From assembly GCA_020248945.1 (NCBI GenBank), contig JADCGQ010000003.1:1-64000 (forward strand): a stretch of 64,000 nucleotides of DNA. The letters run 5' to 3'. Origin of the DNA: Rubrivivax sp. (GTDB lineage Bacteria > Pseudomonadota > Gammaproteobacteria > Burkholderiales > Burkholderiaceae_C). This document shows positions 30,519 through 39,812 of the stretch, in pieces; positions within the stretch are counted from its first letter, which is position 1, and each line of letters begins with the position of its first letter. The notes below the pieces were generated by a model that was not told the origin of the DNA, made no database searches, and saw only the letters and a list, made by a program, of their open reading frames with translations. Made by a program: the position numbers and the translations under genes.

Positions 30519-30678
30519 GAGCCTGAGAGTCTTTCGCTCATGCCCGCTCATCACGCCAGAACGCGCCCGCTCGTCGTTGCAAATGCTCGCCATAGCCCGA
30601 GCTATGGCTGTGCTTTGCGCCTAGATCGGCCACGTTCTGGCGCGCTGCTCGGGCACGCCCGAAAAACTCTCAGGCTCT
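30518..30678. repeat. large imperfect inverted repeat after ponA
   Basis: A 161-base element filling the gap between the convergent ponA and cyaY genes. The outer arms AGAGCCTGAGAGT (30518-30530) and ACTCTCAGGCTCT (30666-30678) pair perfectly. Pairing continues imperfectly to about 48 bases per side, including CGCCAGAACG against CGTTCTGGCG. In the centre is a perfect palindrome CCATAGC-CCGA-GCTATGG (30590-30607). It could act as a bidirectional terminator or be a copy of a dispersed palindromic element. No open frame is inside. Confidence 0.75.
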
Positions 30679-30691
30679 GAGGCGCGCGCCG

Positions 30692-31060
30692 CTAGAACTG
30701 CAGCGGCTGCCCCGCCTGCGCACCCGCCAGCCGGGCCAGCGTGGCCACGAATTCGCTGCCGTCGCGCGTGTCGCGCCAGGCGTCGCCGTCCCAGCGGTAG
30801 TGGAAGCCGCCGTCGCGCGCCGCCAGCCACAGCTCGTGCAGCGGCGGCTGCGTGTTGACGACGATCTTGCTGCCGTTGGGAAAGTGCAGCTCCAGCAGGC
30901 CGCCGGTGCGCTGGGTGTCGATGTCGACGACATCGTCCTGCAACCAGCGGTCGCAGCAGGCCTCGATGTGCGTGAGCAGCGTGTCGGTGTTCTGGCGGTA
31001 CTCGGCGTCGCTCAGCAACGACGCGGTGGTGTTCTTGGGGGCGCCCGGGGGCAGGCTCAT
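30692..31060 (-). CDS. cyaY: frataxin-like iron donor protein CyaY
   Basis: 122 residues. Frataxin fold recognised from DAEYRQNTDTLLTHIEACCDRW, VDIDTQRTGGLLELHFPNGSKIVVNTQPPLHELWLAARDGGFHYRW and a final AGQPLQF. The acidic N-terminal helix and the Q-P-L-x-E-L-W-L-A motif are typical. It binds iron and modulates Fe-S cluster assembly. ATG 31060 has GAGG 7 bases upstream. Its start lies only 12 bases from the divergent lptM start. Confidence 0.92.
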   Translation of the reverse strand: MSLPPGAPKNTTASLLSDAEYRQNTDTLLTHIEACCDRWLQDDVVDIDTQRTGGLLELHFPNGSKIVVNTQPPLHELWLAARDGGFHYRWDGDAWRDTRDGSEFVATLARLAGAQAGQPLQF

Positions 31061-31072
31061 AAAATCCTCGGC

Positions 31073-31252
31073 ATGGGAAATCCCTCTCGGACGAGTGTAT
31101 CGACGCGGCTTGCCGCTGTTGCCGTCATGGTGGCTGCCGGGCTGCTGGCCGCGTGCGGGCAGAAGGGGCCGCTGAGGTTGCCCGCTGCTGCGGCTCCCGC
31201 CGCCCCCGCTGCGCCAGCCGCGTCGGCCCCCGTGGCGCCTGCACCGCGATGA
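31073..31252 (+). CDS. lptM: small lipoprotein LptM (YifL-like)
   Basis: 59 residues. The signal peptide ends in the lipobox GLLAAC with Cys28, followed by GQKGPL, the hallmark of the LptM/YifL family that helps assemble the LPS translocon LptDE. The rest is Ala/Pro-rich low-complexity sequence. It overlaps lysA by 4 bases (ATGA), the usual lptM-lysA pair. No good ribosome-binding site is seen before ATG 31073, and the start is just 12 bases from the cyaY start on the other strand. Confidence 0.85.
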   Translation: MGNPSRTSVSTRLAAVAVMVAAGLLAACGQKGPLRLPAAAAPAAPAAPAASAPVAPAPR

Positions 31253-32547
31253 GCGCGCTGCCCGGCGCTCCTTACCTGGCCCGCCGCCCCGACGGCGCGC
31301 TGGTGCTCGAAGGCCATGCGCTCGATGCGCTGGCCAGCCGCTACGGCACGCCGCTGTACGTGTACTCGCGCGGCGCCATGCGGGCTGCGCTGGCCTCGTA
31401 CCAGCAGGCGCTGCGCGGCCGCGAGCACCTGGTGTGCTACGCGATGAAGGCCAACTCGTCGCTGGCCGTGCTGCAGACCTTCGCCGAGGCTGGTGCCGGC
31501 TTCGACATCGTCTCCGGCGGCGAACTCGCGCGCGTGCTGGCGGCCGGCGGCCAGGCCTCGCGCATCGTGTTCTCGGGCGTCGGCAAGACGCGTGACGAGA
31601 TGCGCGCGGCCTTGCTGGCCGGCGGTACCGGCGTGCGCTGCTTCAACGTCGAAAGCCTGCCGGAGCTGGACCGGCTCGACCAGGTCGCGCGCAGCCTGGG
31701 CCGCGTGGCGCCGGTCAGCCTGCGCGTCAACCCCGACGTCGACGCCGGCACCCACCCCTACATCTCCACCGGCCTGAAGGGCAACAAGTTCGGCATCGCC
31801 CACGGCGAGGCCGTGGCCGCCTACCGCCATGCGGCGTCGTTGCCGGGGCTGAAGGTGGTCGGGATCGACTGCCACATCGGCTCGCAGATCACGCAGATCG
31901 CGCCCTACCTCGACGCGCTCGACCGCCTGCTCGATCTGGTCGAGGCGGTCGAGGCTGCCGGCATCGCCATCCACCATGTCGACGTGGGCGGTGGCCTCGG
32001 CATCACCTACACCGACGAGCAGCCCCCCGCGGCGGCCGATCTGGTGTCGGCCCTCCTGGCGCGGCTCGATGCCCGCGGGCATGGCCACCGCGAGGTGCTG
32101 TTCGAGCCGGGGCGCTCGCTGGTGGGTAATGCCGGCGTGCTGGTGACCACCGTCGAGGTGCTCAAGCCCGGCCGCACCAACGACGGCGGAAAGAACTTCT
32201 GCATCGTCGACGCAGCCATGAACGACCTCGTGCGCCCTGCCATGTACGAGGCCTGGATGGCGATGGAGCCCTGCCAGCGGCGCGAGGGCGCGGCCCTCAC
32301 CTGGGACGTCGTCGGCCCGATCTGCGAAAGCGGCGACTGGCTCGGCCGCGACCGTGCGCTGGCGCTGCAGCCCGGCGACCGCATCGCCATCCTCTCGGCC
32401 GGCGCCTACGGCATGGTGATGGCCAGCAACTACAACACGCGGCCGCGGGCGGCCGAGGTCATGGTCGATGGCGACACCTTGCACCTGGTCCGCGAGCGCG
32501 AGTCGGTGGCTGAACTGTTCGCCCACGAGCGGCTGCTGCCGCGCTGA
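31249..32547 (+). CDS. lysA: diaminopimelate decarboxylase
   Basis: 432 residues. Makes L-lysine from meso-diaminopimelate. The PLP lysine is Lys67 in CYAMKANSS. Other marks are FDIVSGGEL, HIGSQI, DVGGGLGI, EPGRSLVGNAG and the second-domain CESGDWL, with AYGMVMASNYNTRPR near the C-terminus. ATG 31249 gives the normal N-terminus (PYLARRPDGALVLEGHALDALA) and overlaps the lptM stop. Nothing suggests fusion or truncation. Confidence 0.96.
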   Translation: MSALPGAPYLARRPDGALVLEGHALDALASRYGTPLYVYSRGAMRAALASYQQALRGREHLVCYAMKANSSLAVLQTFAEAGAGFDIVSGGELARVLAAGGQASRIVFSGVGKTRDEMRAALLAGGTGVRCFNVESLPELDRLDQVARSLGRVAPVSLRVNPDVDAGTHPYISTGLKGNKFGIAHGEAVAAYRHAASLPGLKVVGIDCHIGSQITQIAPYLDALDRLLDLVEAVEAAGIAIHHVDVGGGLGITYTDEQPPAAADLVSALLARLDARGHGHREVLFEPGRSLVGNAGVLVTTVEVLKPGRTNDGGKNFCIVDAAMNDLVRPAMYEAWMAMEPCQRREGAALTWDVVGPICESGDWLGRDRALALQPGDRIAILSAGAYGMVMASNYNTRPRAAEVMVDGDTLHLVRERESVAELFAHERLLPR

Positions 32548-32560
32548 AACCGCGGCGGCC

Positions 32561-33544
32561 TCAGGGCCGCGGCGCCTCGAATCGGCCACTGGCCAGCAAC
32601 TGCGTGCCGCTGGCGTTGGCCAGCTCGAAACGCTGGCCGTCGTGCGACAGCAGCACCGGCTCGCCGCAGGGCACCGGCCGGCACAGGTGCAGGTCGAGGC
32701 GGTGCACCTGCCAGCCGGCCTGCGCCAGCTGGCCGACGATCATCGAGCGTGTGGCCAGCCCTTGCAGGAACGGCTTCGGATGGCCGAAGAGCCGTGCCGC
32801 CCAGGGCGTGGTGTGCACCGGGTTGGCGTCACCGCTGAGCCGGCCGTAGCGCTGGCCCAGGTCGGAGGCGATGTCGATGCGTGCCTGCCAGGGCGCCGTG
32901 CCCGGTGCCCAGCGCGGTGCCGGGCGCTGCAGGGCCTCGAACGGCGGTGCGGGGTGACGCGCCAGCGCGGCCAGCTGGCCTGGGCGGTAGCCACGCACGA
33001 TGAAGTCGTCCTGCACGTGCAGCAATACGAGGCCGTCCTCGCTGCTCACGGTGCAGGCGATGTGCACCAGGGCCTTGCGCGCGCCCAGCGAGTGCATGGC
33101 CGCGACCCGCGCCGAGACGATCTGACCGCCCAGTTGAGCGGCCTGTGGCGACGGCCGGTGGGTGGCGCGGTGGCGCAGGTGCAGCAGGTGGCGGAAGTTC
33201 AGGCCCAGGTCGGCGAAGAGCCGCATGTACAGCAGCGTGCCGGTCGCCTGGCTGAAGAGGAAAGGCGCGCCAGCGGCCGCGGCGGCGTCCAGCCCGAAGG
33301 CCTGGCACCAGCGCGTGTGTTCGTCGGGGCGCGGCTGAAAACGCGCCGCGTACGACCACCGGGCTGCAGAAGGGTCGAGCCCGTGCGGCGAGAGCAGGCT
33401 GCGCAGCGTGGCCGGCCAGTAGGCCAGCGCACAGCGGCCCCGCTGCTGGGGCGAGGGTACCGACAGCAGCCGCGCCGAGGCGGGCTCCGTGGCCGGGCTC
33501 AGGCCCAGCGGTGGCAGGAAGATGGTTTCGCTGAAGTCGTTCAC
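32561..33544 (-). CDS. MaoC-like acyl dehydratase
   Basis: 327 residues from GTG 33544. The C-terminal hot-dog domain carries the hydratase motif YGRLSGDANPVH at about 230-241, with the catalytic Asp and His of R-specific enoyl-CoA hydratases, followed by FLQGLATRSMIVGQL. The N-terminal part looks like a second, degenerate hot-dog fold, as in double-hot-dog dehydratases. The substrate is probably an enoyl-CoA, but this cannot be told from sequence. It follows the ABC importer genes by 108 bases in the same direction and converges on lysA. Confidence 0.75.
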   Translation of the reverse strand: MNDFSETIFLPPLGLSPATEPASARLLSVPSPQQRGRCALAYWPATLRSLLSPHGLDPSAARWSYAARFQPRPDEHTRWCQAFGLDAAAAAGAPFLFSQATGTLLYMRLFADLGLNFRHLLHLRHRATHRPSPQAAQLGGQIVSARVAAMHSLGARKALVHIACTVSSEDGLVLLHVQDDFIVRGYRPGQLAALARHPAPPFEALQRPAPRWAPGTAPWQARIDIASDLGQRYGRLSGDANPVHTTPWAARLFGHPKPFLQGLATRSMIVGQLAQAGWQVHRLDLHLCRPVPCGEPVLLSHDGQRFELANASGTQLLASGRFEAPRP

Positions 33545-33652
33545 GGCAGCTCCTCGGTGGCGCAGCAGGCCAGGCGGGTGGCGTGCTGGCCGGGCTTGAT
33601 CGCCCGATGCCGTGGTTATCGACTCTCGTGCCGTCCGAGTCCCGTGAAAGCG

Positions 33653-34696
33653 TCACCCCGGGGGTGTGACGGCGTCACGGGCGGCCGCCGTGGTCAGCCG
33701 CCCTTCCTGCACCGCGTGGCAGGCCACCTGCACGTGGCCGGTCGTGACGAGCGCCGGCCGCTCGGCACGGCAGCGGGCGTTGGCATGCGGGCAGCGCGGG
33801 TGAAAGGCGCAGCCGCTGGGGGGCTGCAGCGGGTTGGGCACCTCCCCCTGAACGGGGGTGCGCGCGCGGCCGCTCATGTGCACGTCGGGAATCGCGTCGA
33901 GCAGCATGCGCGTGTACGGATGGCGCGGCGTGGCGAAGAGTTCGCGCTTGGGCGCCACTTCCACCAGGCGGCCCAGGTACATCACGCCCACGGCATCGGC
34001 CACGTGGCGCACCACCGCCAGGTTGTGGCTGATGAACAGGTAGGTCAGGCCGTGCTGCCGCTGCAGCCGTTTCATGATGTTCAGCACCTGCGCCTGCACC
34101 GAGACATCGAGCGCCGAGGTTGGCTCGTCGCAGACCAGGAACTCCGGCTGCGTGGCCAGCGCACGCGCGATGCTGATGCGCTGGCGCTGGCCGCCACTGA
34201 ACTGGTGCGGAAACTTGCCGGCATCGGCCGCCGCCAGGCCCACCTGCAGCAGTAGCTCGGCCACGCGCGCGCGCTGCGCGTCGCGGCCGGCCACCAGCGC
34301 GTGCTCGCGCAGCGGCTCGGCGACGATGTCCTCCACCGTCCAGCGCGGGTTGAGGCTGGCGTAGGGGTCCTGGAAGATCATCTGCAGCCGGCGCTGCAGC
34401 ACGCGCCGCTCGGCGCCTTGCAGCGTGACGAGTTCCTGACCGTCGAAGTGCACGGTGCCCGCCGAGGCTGCATGCAGCCCCACCAGCAGCCGCGCCACCG
34501 TGCTCTTGCCGCAGCCGCTTTCGCCCACCAGCGCCAGCGTGCTGCTGCGGGCGATGTCGAAGCTGACGTCGTCGACCGCGTGCACCACCTGGCGCGGCAG
34601 TCGCTCGAGGACGCGGTTGAGCCAGGGCGCCGAGACGTCGAAGCGCTTCGTCAGGCCGCGCACCTGCAGCAGCGGGCCTTCGCTCGTGCGGCTCAT
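33653..34696 (-). CDS. dipeptide-type ABC transporter ATP-binding protein (DppF-like)
   Basis: 347 residues. Walker A is [10 protein letters not shown], the Q-loop is [16 protein letters not shown], the signature is [12 protein letters not shown], Walker B is [13 protein letters not shown], and the H-loop is FISHNLAV. The C-terminal oligo_HPY extension has cysteines in [14 protein letters not shown], as in OppF/DppF. It pairs with the DppD-like ATPase, which it overlaps by 4 bases. The operon has no substrate-binding protein, so the substrate (peptide, nickel or another small molecule) is open. Confidence 0.9.
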   Translation of the reverse strand: MSRTSEGPLLQVRGLTKRFDVSAPWLNRVLERLPRQVVHAVDDVSFDIARSSTLALVGESGCGKSTVARLLVGLHAASAGTVHFDGQELVTLQGAERRVLQRRLQMIFQDPYASLNPRWTVEDIVAEPLREHALVAGRDAQRARVAELLLQVGLAAADAGKFPHQFSGGQRQRISIARALATQPEFLVCDEPTSALDVSVQAQVLNIMKRLQRQHGLTYLFISHNLAVVRHVADAVGVMYLGRLVEVAPKRELFATPRHPYTRMLLDAIPDVHMSGRARTPVQGEVPNPLQPPSGCAFHPRCPHANARCRAERPALVTTGHVQVACHAVQEGRLTTAAARDAVTPPG

Positions 34697-35688
34697 GCGG
34701 GCGCCTTCGTGTCGACGAGCCAGCAGGCCGCCCGCGTGGCGCCCGCCGCCAGCAGCTCGGGCCGCTCGCGCGTGCAGCGCTCGTGGGCCTGCGGGCAGCG
34801 CGGATGGAAGGCGCAGCCGGCGGGCATGGCGTTCAGGCGCGGCATCGCGCCGTCGATCTGCAGCAGCTCGTCGCGGTCTTCGTCCATGGCCGGGATCGAG
34901 CCCATCAGGCCGCGTGTGTACGGGTGCGCCGGGCGGTGGATGACCTCGGCCACCGGCCCGATCTCGGCCACACGGCCGGCGTAGAGCACGGCGACGCGGT
35001 CGCAGGTCTCGGCGATCACGCCCATGTCGTGCGTGACGAGCATGACGGCCGTGCCGTGCTCGCGCGCCAGGCGCTTGAGCAGCGCGATGATCTGGGCCTG
35101 GATCGACACGTCCAGCGCCGTCGTGGGCTCGTCGGCGACGATGAGCTCGGGCTCGGCGGCCAGCGCCAGCGCAATCACCACGCGCTGCCGCATGCCACCG
35201 CTGAACTGGTGCGGGTACTGGCCGAAGCGCGCCTCGGGCGCCGGAATGCCAGTGTCGGCGAGTAGCTGGATGGCGCGCTCTCGGGCCTGCTGCTCCGACA
35301 GCGGCAGGTGGGCGTGGATGGTCTCCACCAGCTGCTGGCCCACCGTGAACAGCGGGTTCAGCGAGGTCAGGGGATCCTGGAAGATGGCGCCGATGCGCTT
35401 GCCGCGGATGCGGCGCATCGCATCCGCGCCCAGGCTGACGATGCGCTCGCCGCGCAGGCGGATCTCGCCACCGGCGATGCGGCCGGGCGGCTCGAGCAGG
35501 CCGATGATCGCGGCGCCGGTGAGGCTCTTGCCGGCGCCGGATTCGCCGACGACACCCAGGATCTCGCCGGGCGCGATCGAGAAGCTCACCTGGTCGAGCG
35601 CGCGCAGCGTGCCGCGGCGCGTGGGGAACTCGACCACGAGGTCCTTCACCTCGAGCAGCGGCGTGGTGGTCGTGGCGGGGGCGCTCAT
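34693..35688 (-). CDS. dipeptide-type ABC transporter ATP-binding protein (DppD-like)
   Basis: 331 residues from ATG 35688 ([21 protein letters not shown]). Walker [12 protein letters not shown]-loop [17 protein letters not shown], signature [12 protein letters not shown], Walker [15 protein letters not shown]-loop LVTHDMGV. The C-terminal oligo_HPY region has [14 protein letters not shown]. The start overlaps the end of the DppC-like permease by 4 bases (ATGA). A longer open frame upstream is only a shadow of the permease gene. Confidence 0.9.
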   Translation of the reverse strand: MSAPATTTTPLLEVKDLVVEFPTRRGTLRALDQVSFSIAPGEILGVVGESGAGKSLTGAAIIGLLEPPGRIAGGEIRLRGERIVSLGADAMRRIRGKRIGAIFQDPLTSLNPLFTVGQQLVETIHAHLPLSEQQARERAIQLLADTGIPAPEARFGQYPHQFSGGMRQRVVIALALAAEPELIVADEPTTALDVSIQAQIIALLKRLAREHGTAVMLVTHDMGVIAETCDRVAVLYAGRVAEIGPVAEVIHRPAHPYTRGLMGSIPAMDEDRDELLQIDGAMPRLNAMPAGCAFHPRCPQAHERCTRERPELLAAGATRAACWLVDTKAPA

Positions 35689-36602
35689 TGCAGCTTGGGG
35701 TTGAGCGCGTCGCGCAGCCAGTCGCCGAGCAGGTTCACGGAGAGCGCGATCAGCACCAGCATCACCCCCGGGAAGATGGTGATCCACCAGTCGCCTGAGA
35801 AGAGTGTGTCGTTGCCGATGCGGATGAGGGTGCCCAGGCTGGGCGATGTCGGTGGCACGCCCACGCCCAGGAAAGACAGGGTGGCCTCGGTCAGGATGGC
35901 CGCCGCCACCTGGATGGTGGCCAGCACCAGCACCGGCCCCATCACGTTGGGCAGCACGTGGCGCGCCATGATGCGCAGCGGCGTCACGCCAATCACGCGT
36001 GCCGCCTGCACGTATTCTTTCTGCCGCTCCACCAGCGTGCTGCCGCGCACGGTGCGCGCGTACTGCACCCAGCCGGTGAGTGCGATGGCGAAGATCAGCA
36101 CGCCGAAGGCGAGCGTGTCGTGCGCGTTCGGAAACAGCGCGCGGCCGATGCCGTCGATCAGCAGCGCCACGAGGATGCTCGGAAACGACAGCATCACGTC
36201 GCACACGCGCATGATGAAGGCGTCGACCGCGCCCCCCACGAAGCCCGCCAGCAGGCCCAGCGCCACGCCCACCACCAGCGACAACAGCACCGAGGCCAGG
36301 CCCACCAGCAGCGAGATGCGCGCGCCGTAGAACAGCGCGCTCAGGATGTCGCGGCCCTGGTCGTCGGTGCCCAGCAGGTAGCTCGGGTTGCCGCCTTCCA
36401 GCCAGGCCGGTGGCAGGCGCGAATCCATCAGGTTCAGCGTCGCCAGGTCGAAGGGGTTGTGCGGCGCGACCCAGGGCGCGAAGAGGCTGCAGAACAGGCA
36501 CACGGCGGCGATCAGCGCCGCCACGATGGCGGTGGGCGAGCGCTTGAAGCTGTGCCAGACGTCGCTGTCGCGCCAGCGGTCCCACATCGAGAGTGCCGCC
36601 AT
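35685..36602 (-). CDS. dipeptide-type ABC transporter permease (DppC-like)
   Basis: 305 residues, six predicted membrane segments after an N-terminal OppC_N region ([30 protein letters not shown]). [26 protein letters not shown] is the family hallmark, and the EAA loop is [23 protein letters not shown]. It starts one base after the DppB-like gene stops, which indicates tight coupling. It forms the heterodimeric channel with the DppB-like protein. Confidence 0.9.
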   Translation of the reverse strand: MAALSMWDRWRDSDVWHSFKRSPTAIVAALIAAVCLFCSLFAPWVAPHNPFDLATLNLMDSRLPPAWLEGGNPSYLLGTDDQGRDILSALFYGARISLLVGLASVLLSLVVGVALGLLAGFVGGAVDAFIMRVCDVMLSFPSILVALLIDGIGRALFPNAHDTLAFGVLIFAIALTGWVQYARTVRGSTLVERQKEYVQAARVIGVTPLRIMARHVLPNVMGPVLVLATIQVAAAILTEATLSFLGVGVPPTSPSLGTLIRIGNDTLFSGDWWITIFPGVMLVLIALSVNLLGDWLRDALNPKLQ

Positions 36603-36603
36603 G

Positions 36604-37593
36604 TCAGTGGCCCCCCGCCGGCTTCTCGACGCGCAGACGCGGGTCGACGACGAAGTACAGCAGATCGACCACCAGGTTCACGATCACGAACACCAGCGCG
36701 ATCAGGCACAGGTAGGCCGCCATCACCGGGATGTCGGCGAACTGCACCGCCTGGATGAACAGGAAGCCCATGCCCGGCCACTGGAACACCGTCTCGGTGA
36801 TGATGGCAAAGGCGATGAGGCTGCCGAGCTGCAGCCCGGTGATGGTGATCACGGGCACCAGCGTGTTTTTGAGCGCGTGGCTGAAGTGGATGGCGCGGTC
36901 GCTCAGGCCGCGGGCGCGCGCGAACTTGATGTAGTCGGTGCGCAGCACCTCCAGCATCTCGGCGCGCACCAGCCGCAAGATCAGCGCGAGCTGGAACACG
37001 CTCAGCGTGATGGCCGGCAGCACCAGGTGCGACCAGCCGTCCAGCGTGAGCAGCCCCGTCGTCCAGCTGCCGCCGAACAGCGCCACCGTGTCACCGCGGC
37101 CGAAGCTCGGCAACCACTGCAGCTGCACCGAGAACACCAGGATCAGCAGGATGCCGATCAAGAAGGTGGGCAGGCTCACGCCCAGCAGCGACAGCGTCAT
37201 CACCGCCTGCGCGCCGAATCGGCCGCGCCGCAGTGCCGCGTACACGCCCAGCGGAATACCGGCCACGAGCGCGATGACGGCTGCGGCCAGCGAGAGCTCC
37301 AGCGTGGCCGGGAACCGCTCGGCGATCAGCGTCGAGACCTGCCGGCCCTGGCGCAGCGACAGGCCGAACTCGCCCTGCACCGCGTTGCCGACGAAGCGCG
37401 CGAACTGCACCGGGAACGGCTGGTCGAGGCCGAGATCGCGCTTCAGCGCCTCGCGCTGCTCCTGCGTGGCGTCCTGGCCCAGCATCTGCGCCACCGGGTC
37501 GCCGACGTACTGGAACAGCATGAAGGCAAGGAAGGCCACCGTGAGCATCACGATCACGGCCTGCAGCAGGCGGCGGACGACAAACGCAAACAT
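36604..37593 (-). CDS. dipeptide-type ABC transporter permease (DppB-like)
   Basis: 329 residues with six membrane segments. N-terminal VVRRLLQAVIVMLTVAFLAFMLF, the periplasmic ERFPATLELSLAA segment, and the EAA loop DYIKFARARGLSDRAIHFSHALKNTLVPV are typical of DppB/OppB. First gene of the dppBCDF-like set. A porin gene ends 53 bases upstream in the same direction, so both may share a transcript. No periplasmic binding protein is encoded between them. Confidence 0.9.
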   Translation of the reverse strand: MFAFVVRRLLQAVIVMLTVAFLAFMLFQYVGDPVAQMLGQDATQEQREALKRDLGLDQPFPVQFARFVGNAVQGEFGLSLRQGRQVSTLIAERFPATLELSLAAAVIALVAGIPLGVYAALRRGRFGAQAVMTLSLLGVSLPTFLIGILLILVFSVQLQWLPSFGRGDTVALFGGSWTTGLLTLDGWSHLVLPAITLSVFQLALILRLVRAEMLEVLRTDYIKFARARGLSDRAIHFSHALKNTLVPVITITGLQLGSLIAFAIITETVFQWPGMGFLFIQAVQFADIPVMAAYLCLIALVFVIVNLVVDLLYFVVDPRLRVEKPAGGH

Positions 37594-37646
37594 GGCGGAG
37601 CGCTAGCGGGCCGCCGGCGGGCGGCCTGCTTCGGGGCAGAGGGGCA

Positions 37647-38906
37647 TCAGAAACGGTGACGCAAGCCCAGTGCCAGGCTGGTGGCGTCGGTGCCGGCGCT
37701 GGCCGTGACGCCACCGAGGTAGCCACCGCCGCCCGGCGCCGCCTGCGCCAGCGCGGCGTTGGTGAAGCGGGCCACCGCGAGGTTGATGTCGGTGCGCTTG
37801 GACAGCGCGTACGAGTAGGCGGCGCCGACCGAGCGCGTGTCGGCGTTCGCCGCGCGCTGGTCGTCGTACTGCGTCGTGCCGGCGTACACGGTGTGCACGC
37901 CGAAGGTGGCGCGGTAGCCCAGGTGGAGGAGCCGCGCGTCCTGCTTCAGCGCATTGGTGAAGGCGTTCTGGATCAGCGCGGCGTTGGTGGCGCCGACCCC
38001 TGGCAGTGGCGCAACCTGCGCAGCGATGCCGCTCACGCCGCTGGGGTTGTCGTCCTGGATGTCGGTCAGCATCACGTAGACACGGCCGGGGCCGAGGGCC
38101 ACCGAGGCACCGGCCACCAGGCTCTGCAGCGAGGCCTGGCCGCGTTCGTTGTCGCGTCGGTTCAGGGCCACGCCCACCGACCAACGGGCGGCGCGGTACT
38201 GCGCCATCGCGCCGGTGAAGCGGCCCGCGGTGCTGCTGCCCTCGCCGGCACCCACCATGGCCGAGGCCACGAAGCCGCCGATCTCGGCGCGCCAGGCCAG
38301 CGTGTTCGACAGCCGGATGTCGATGGCCGCCGGCAGCGAGCCCACCTGGCCCGCCGAGGCCGCCGACTGCGTGCCGAAGGCGTCGAAGGTGGCGCTGATC
38401 TCGAAGCCCGGCGTGTACTGCCGGCCGGCCAGGAAGGCGCCCACCGGCGTGACGAGGCCGACGAAGGCCTGGCGGTCCCAGAACGCGCCGCCGAGGTTGA
38501 CGCCCACGCCGCTGCCGATGTTGTTGGCCACGGCCGTGACCACGGGCTGGAAGGCGCCGGGCAGTCCCAGCAGGCTGGCCTGTGACAGGCGATCCGGCAA
38601 CTGGCTGGCCGAAGGCGGTCGGTTGGTGGACAAGCCCGTGTCTAGCTCGAGCCGGTGCTCCAGCGTCACCAGCGCGCGCCAGCCGCCGCCGAGGTCTTCG
38701 TTGGCACGCACGATCACACGCGAGCCGTCCATGATGCCGCTGGACAACGCGCTGATGCTGCCGCCCTTGAGGCCGCTGACGCGCGTGACGCCCGCGTCGA
38801 TGATGCCGCTTAGCGTGACGCTGCTCTGCGCCAGCGCGGACGAGGTGCCCAAGCCCGCCAGCAGCAGGGCGGCTGCGAGGGTGTGCAGGGGTTGTGCAAG
38901 GGTCAT
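37647..38906 (-). CDS. Gram-negative porin (first copy)
   Basis: 419 residues from ATG 38906, with GAGGAG about 9 bases before. A signal peptide ends at SSALAQ, followed by SSVTLSGIIDAGV, the standard start of betaproteobacterial OmpC-like porins (Porin_4). Alternating strands such as GWRALVTLEHRLELDTG and the C-terminal LALGLRHRF, ending in Phe for BAM recognition, support an outer-membrane trimeric barrel. It lies just upstream of the ABC importer and may feed it. It is longer than the second porin in this window and not closely similar to it. Confidence 0.88.
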   Translation of the reverse strand: MTLAQPLHTLAAALLLAGLGTSSALAQSSVTLSGIIDAGVTRVSGLKGGSISALSSGIMDGSRVIVRANEDLGGGWRALVTLEHRLELDTGLSTNRPPSASQLPDRLSQASLLGLPGAFQPVVTAVANNIGSGVGVNLGGAFWDRQAFVGLVTPVGAFLAGRQYTPGFEISATFDAFGTQSAASAGQVGSLPAAIDIRLSNTLAWRAEIGGFVASAMVGAGEGSSTAGRFTGAMAQYRAARWSVGVALNRRDNERGQASLQSLVAGASVALGPGRVYVMLTDIQDDNPSGVSGIAAQVAPLPGVGATNAALIQNAFTNALKQDARLLHLGYRATFGVHTVYAGTTQYDDQRAANADTRSVGAAYSYALSKRTDINLAVARFTNAALAQAAPGGGGYLGGVTASAGTDATSLALGLRHRF

Positions 38907-38991
38907 GGCGGATCGCTCCTCGGGCGTGCTGTAGGCCGCTGATTCTCCCGAGGCGAACTGGCCCTGCTTCACCGTGTTTGCCCGCTTGGTG

Positions 38992-39714
38992 TCAACGCGA
39001 GGGCAGGGCGGCCGGTGTGTCGGCCGGTGCAGCCGCCGGGTGCAGCACGATGTCGCCGTACCAGGTTCGCGCCTGGGCGCGGGTGTTGTCGCTGTCCGTC
39101 ATCAGAGCCATCGAGCGCAAGGGGCCCGGCTCCTCGCCGAAGGCCCGGCGGAAGTCGGCGGCCAGATCGCGCCGGTGGTCGCGCCAGCGGCGCAGGCCCT
39201 CGGGGCCGGAGTCGACGACGATCTTGCGGATACGGTCGCTGCGCGGGTTGACGATCACCGTGCCCACGGGGGCGGTGGCGTCCCACACATACATCAGCGT
39301 GGCGTAGGGAGGGCGCTCGCCGGTCAGGGCCTCGGCCAGATCGAAGCTCATGCGGGCGCGCATCGGCAGCTTCGAGTGGTCGCCGCCAAAGCCGAACATC
39401 ACACGGGCCGTGGCGTCTTCGCGGTCGACATCGGCCACGTTGGCATCGGCCAGCAGCGTCTGTGCCCACCACGAAAAGCTCACGTCGCCCAGGCTTGCCG
39501 GGGGCTGCTCGAGCTTCTGCCGCCACATGCTGGCCGAGCGCACCGACACCGCGGCGATGGCCGGGCGGCCGTCCTTGGCCTCGCGCTGGTAGCGCGTCGG
39601 CTCCTTGCCGGGCAGGGGCACGGCGTGCCAGCCGGCGTCGGCGGGCGAAGGTGGTGTGCCGCACGCGGCCAGAAGCAGTGCGGCGGCGAGGGCAGTGAAG
39701 GGCAGCAGGCGCAT
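38992..39714 (-). CDS. DUF3047 lipoprotein
   Basis: 240 residues. The signal peptide has the lipobox ALLLAAC at about 12-18. The body matches the DUF3047 pattern as I know it: VSFSWWAQTLLADANVADVDREDATARVMFGFGGD, PYATLMYVWDATAPVGTVIVNPRSDRIRKIVVDSG, and a final DNTRAQARTWYGDIVL. The domain's biochemical role is not established. It lies between two porin genes on the same strand, 85 bases before the first porin. Confidence 0.75.
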   Translation of the reverse strand: MRLLPFTALAAALLLAACGTPPSPADAGWHAVPLPGKEPTRYQREAKDGRPAIAAVSVRSASMWRQKLEQPPASLGDVSFSWWAQTLLADANVADVDREDATARVMFGFGGDHSKLPMRARMSFDLAEALTGERPPYATLMYVWDATAPVGTVIVNPRSDRIRKIVVDSGPEGLRRWRDHRRDLAADFRRAFGEEPGPLRSMALMTDSDNTRAQARTWYGDIVLHPAAAPADTPAALPSR

Positions 39715-39748
39715 GGGCGGGAGTCCGACTCGGCAAAGCTTCGGGCAT

Positions 39749-39773
39749 GAAAAAGCCGCCCCGAGGGGCGGCT
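39749..39773 (-). terminator. intrinsic terminator of the second porin gene
   Basis: Perfect 9-base stem, AGCCGCCCC (39754-39762) with GGGGCGGCT (39765-39773). On the minus strand it is followed by a T run (bases 39750-39754 reversed). It lies 40 bases after the porin stop at 39813 and would separate that gene from the DUF3047 gene. Confidence 0.85.
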
Positions 39774-39812
39774 GCAGCGTGCTCGGCAGCGGGCCTTGCG
39801 GCCCGCCATCGA

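Noticed and set aside
27831-30593. A 920-codon open frame opposite ponA
   Set aside because: Lies fully antisense to an intact penicillin-binding protein gene; the length reflects missing stops in GC-rich DNA.
32550-32573. Terminator between lysA and the MaoC-like gene
   Set aside because: A GC-rich imperfect stem with bulges and no T run on either strand; not distinct enough to list.
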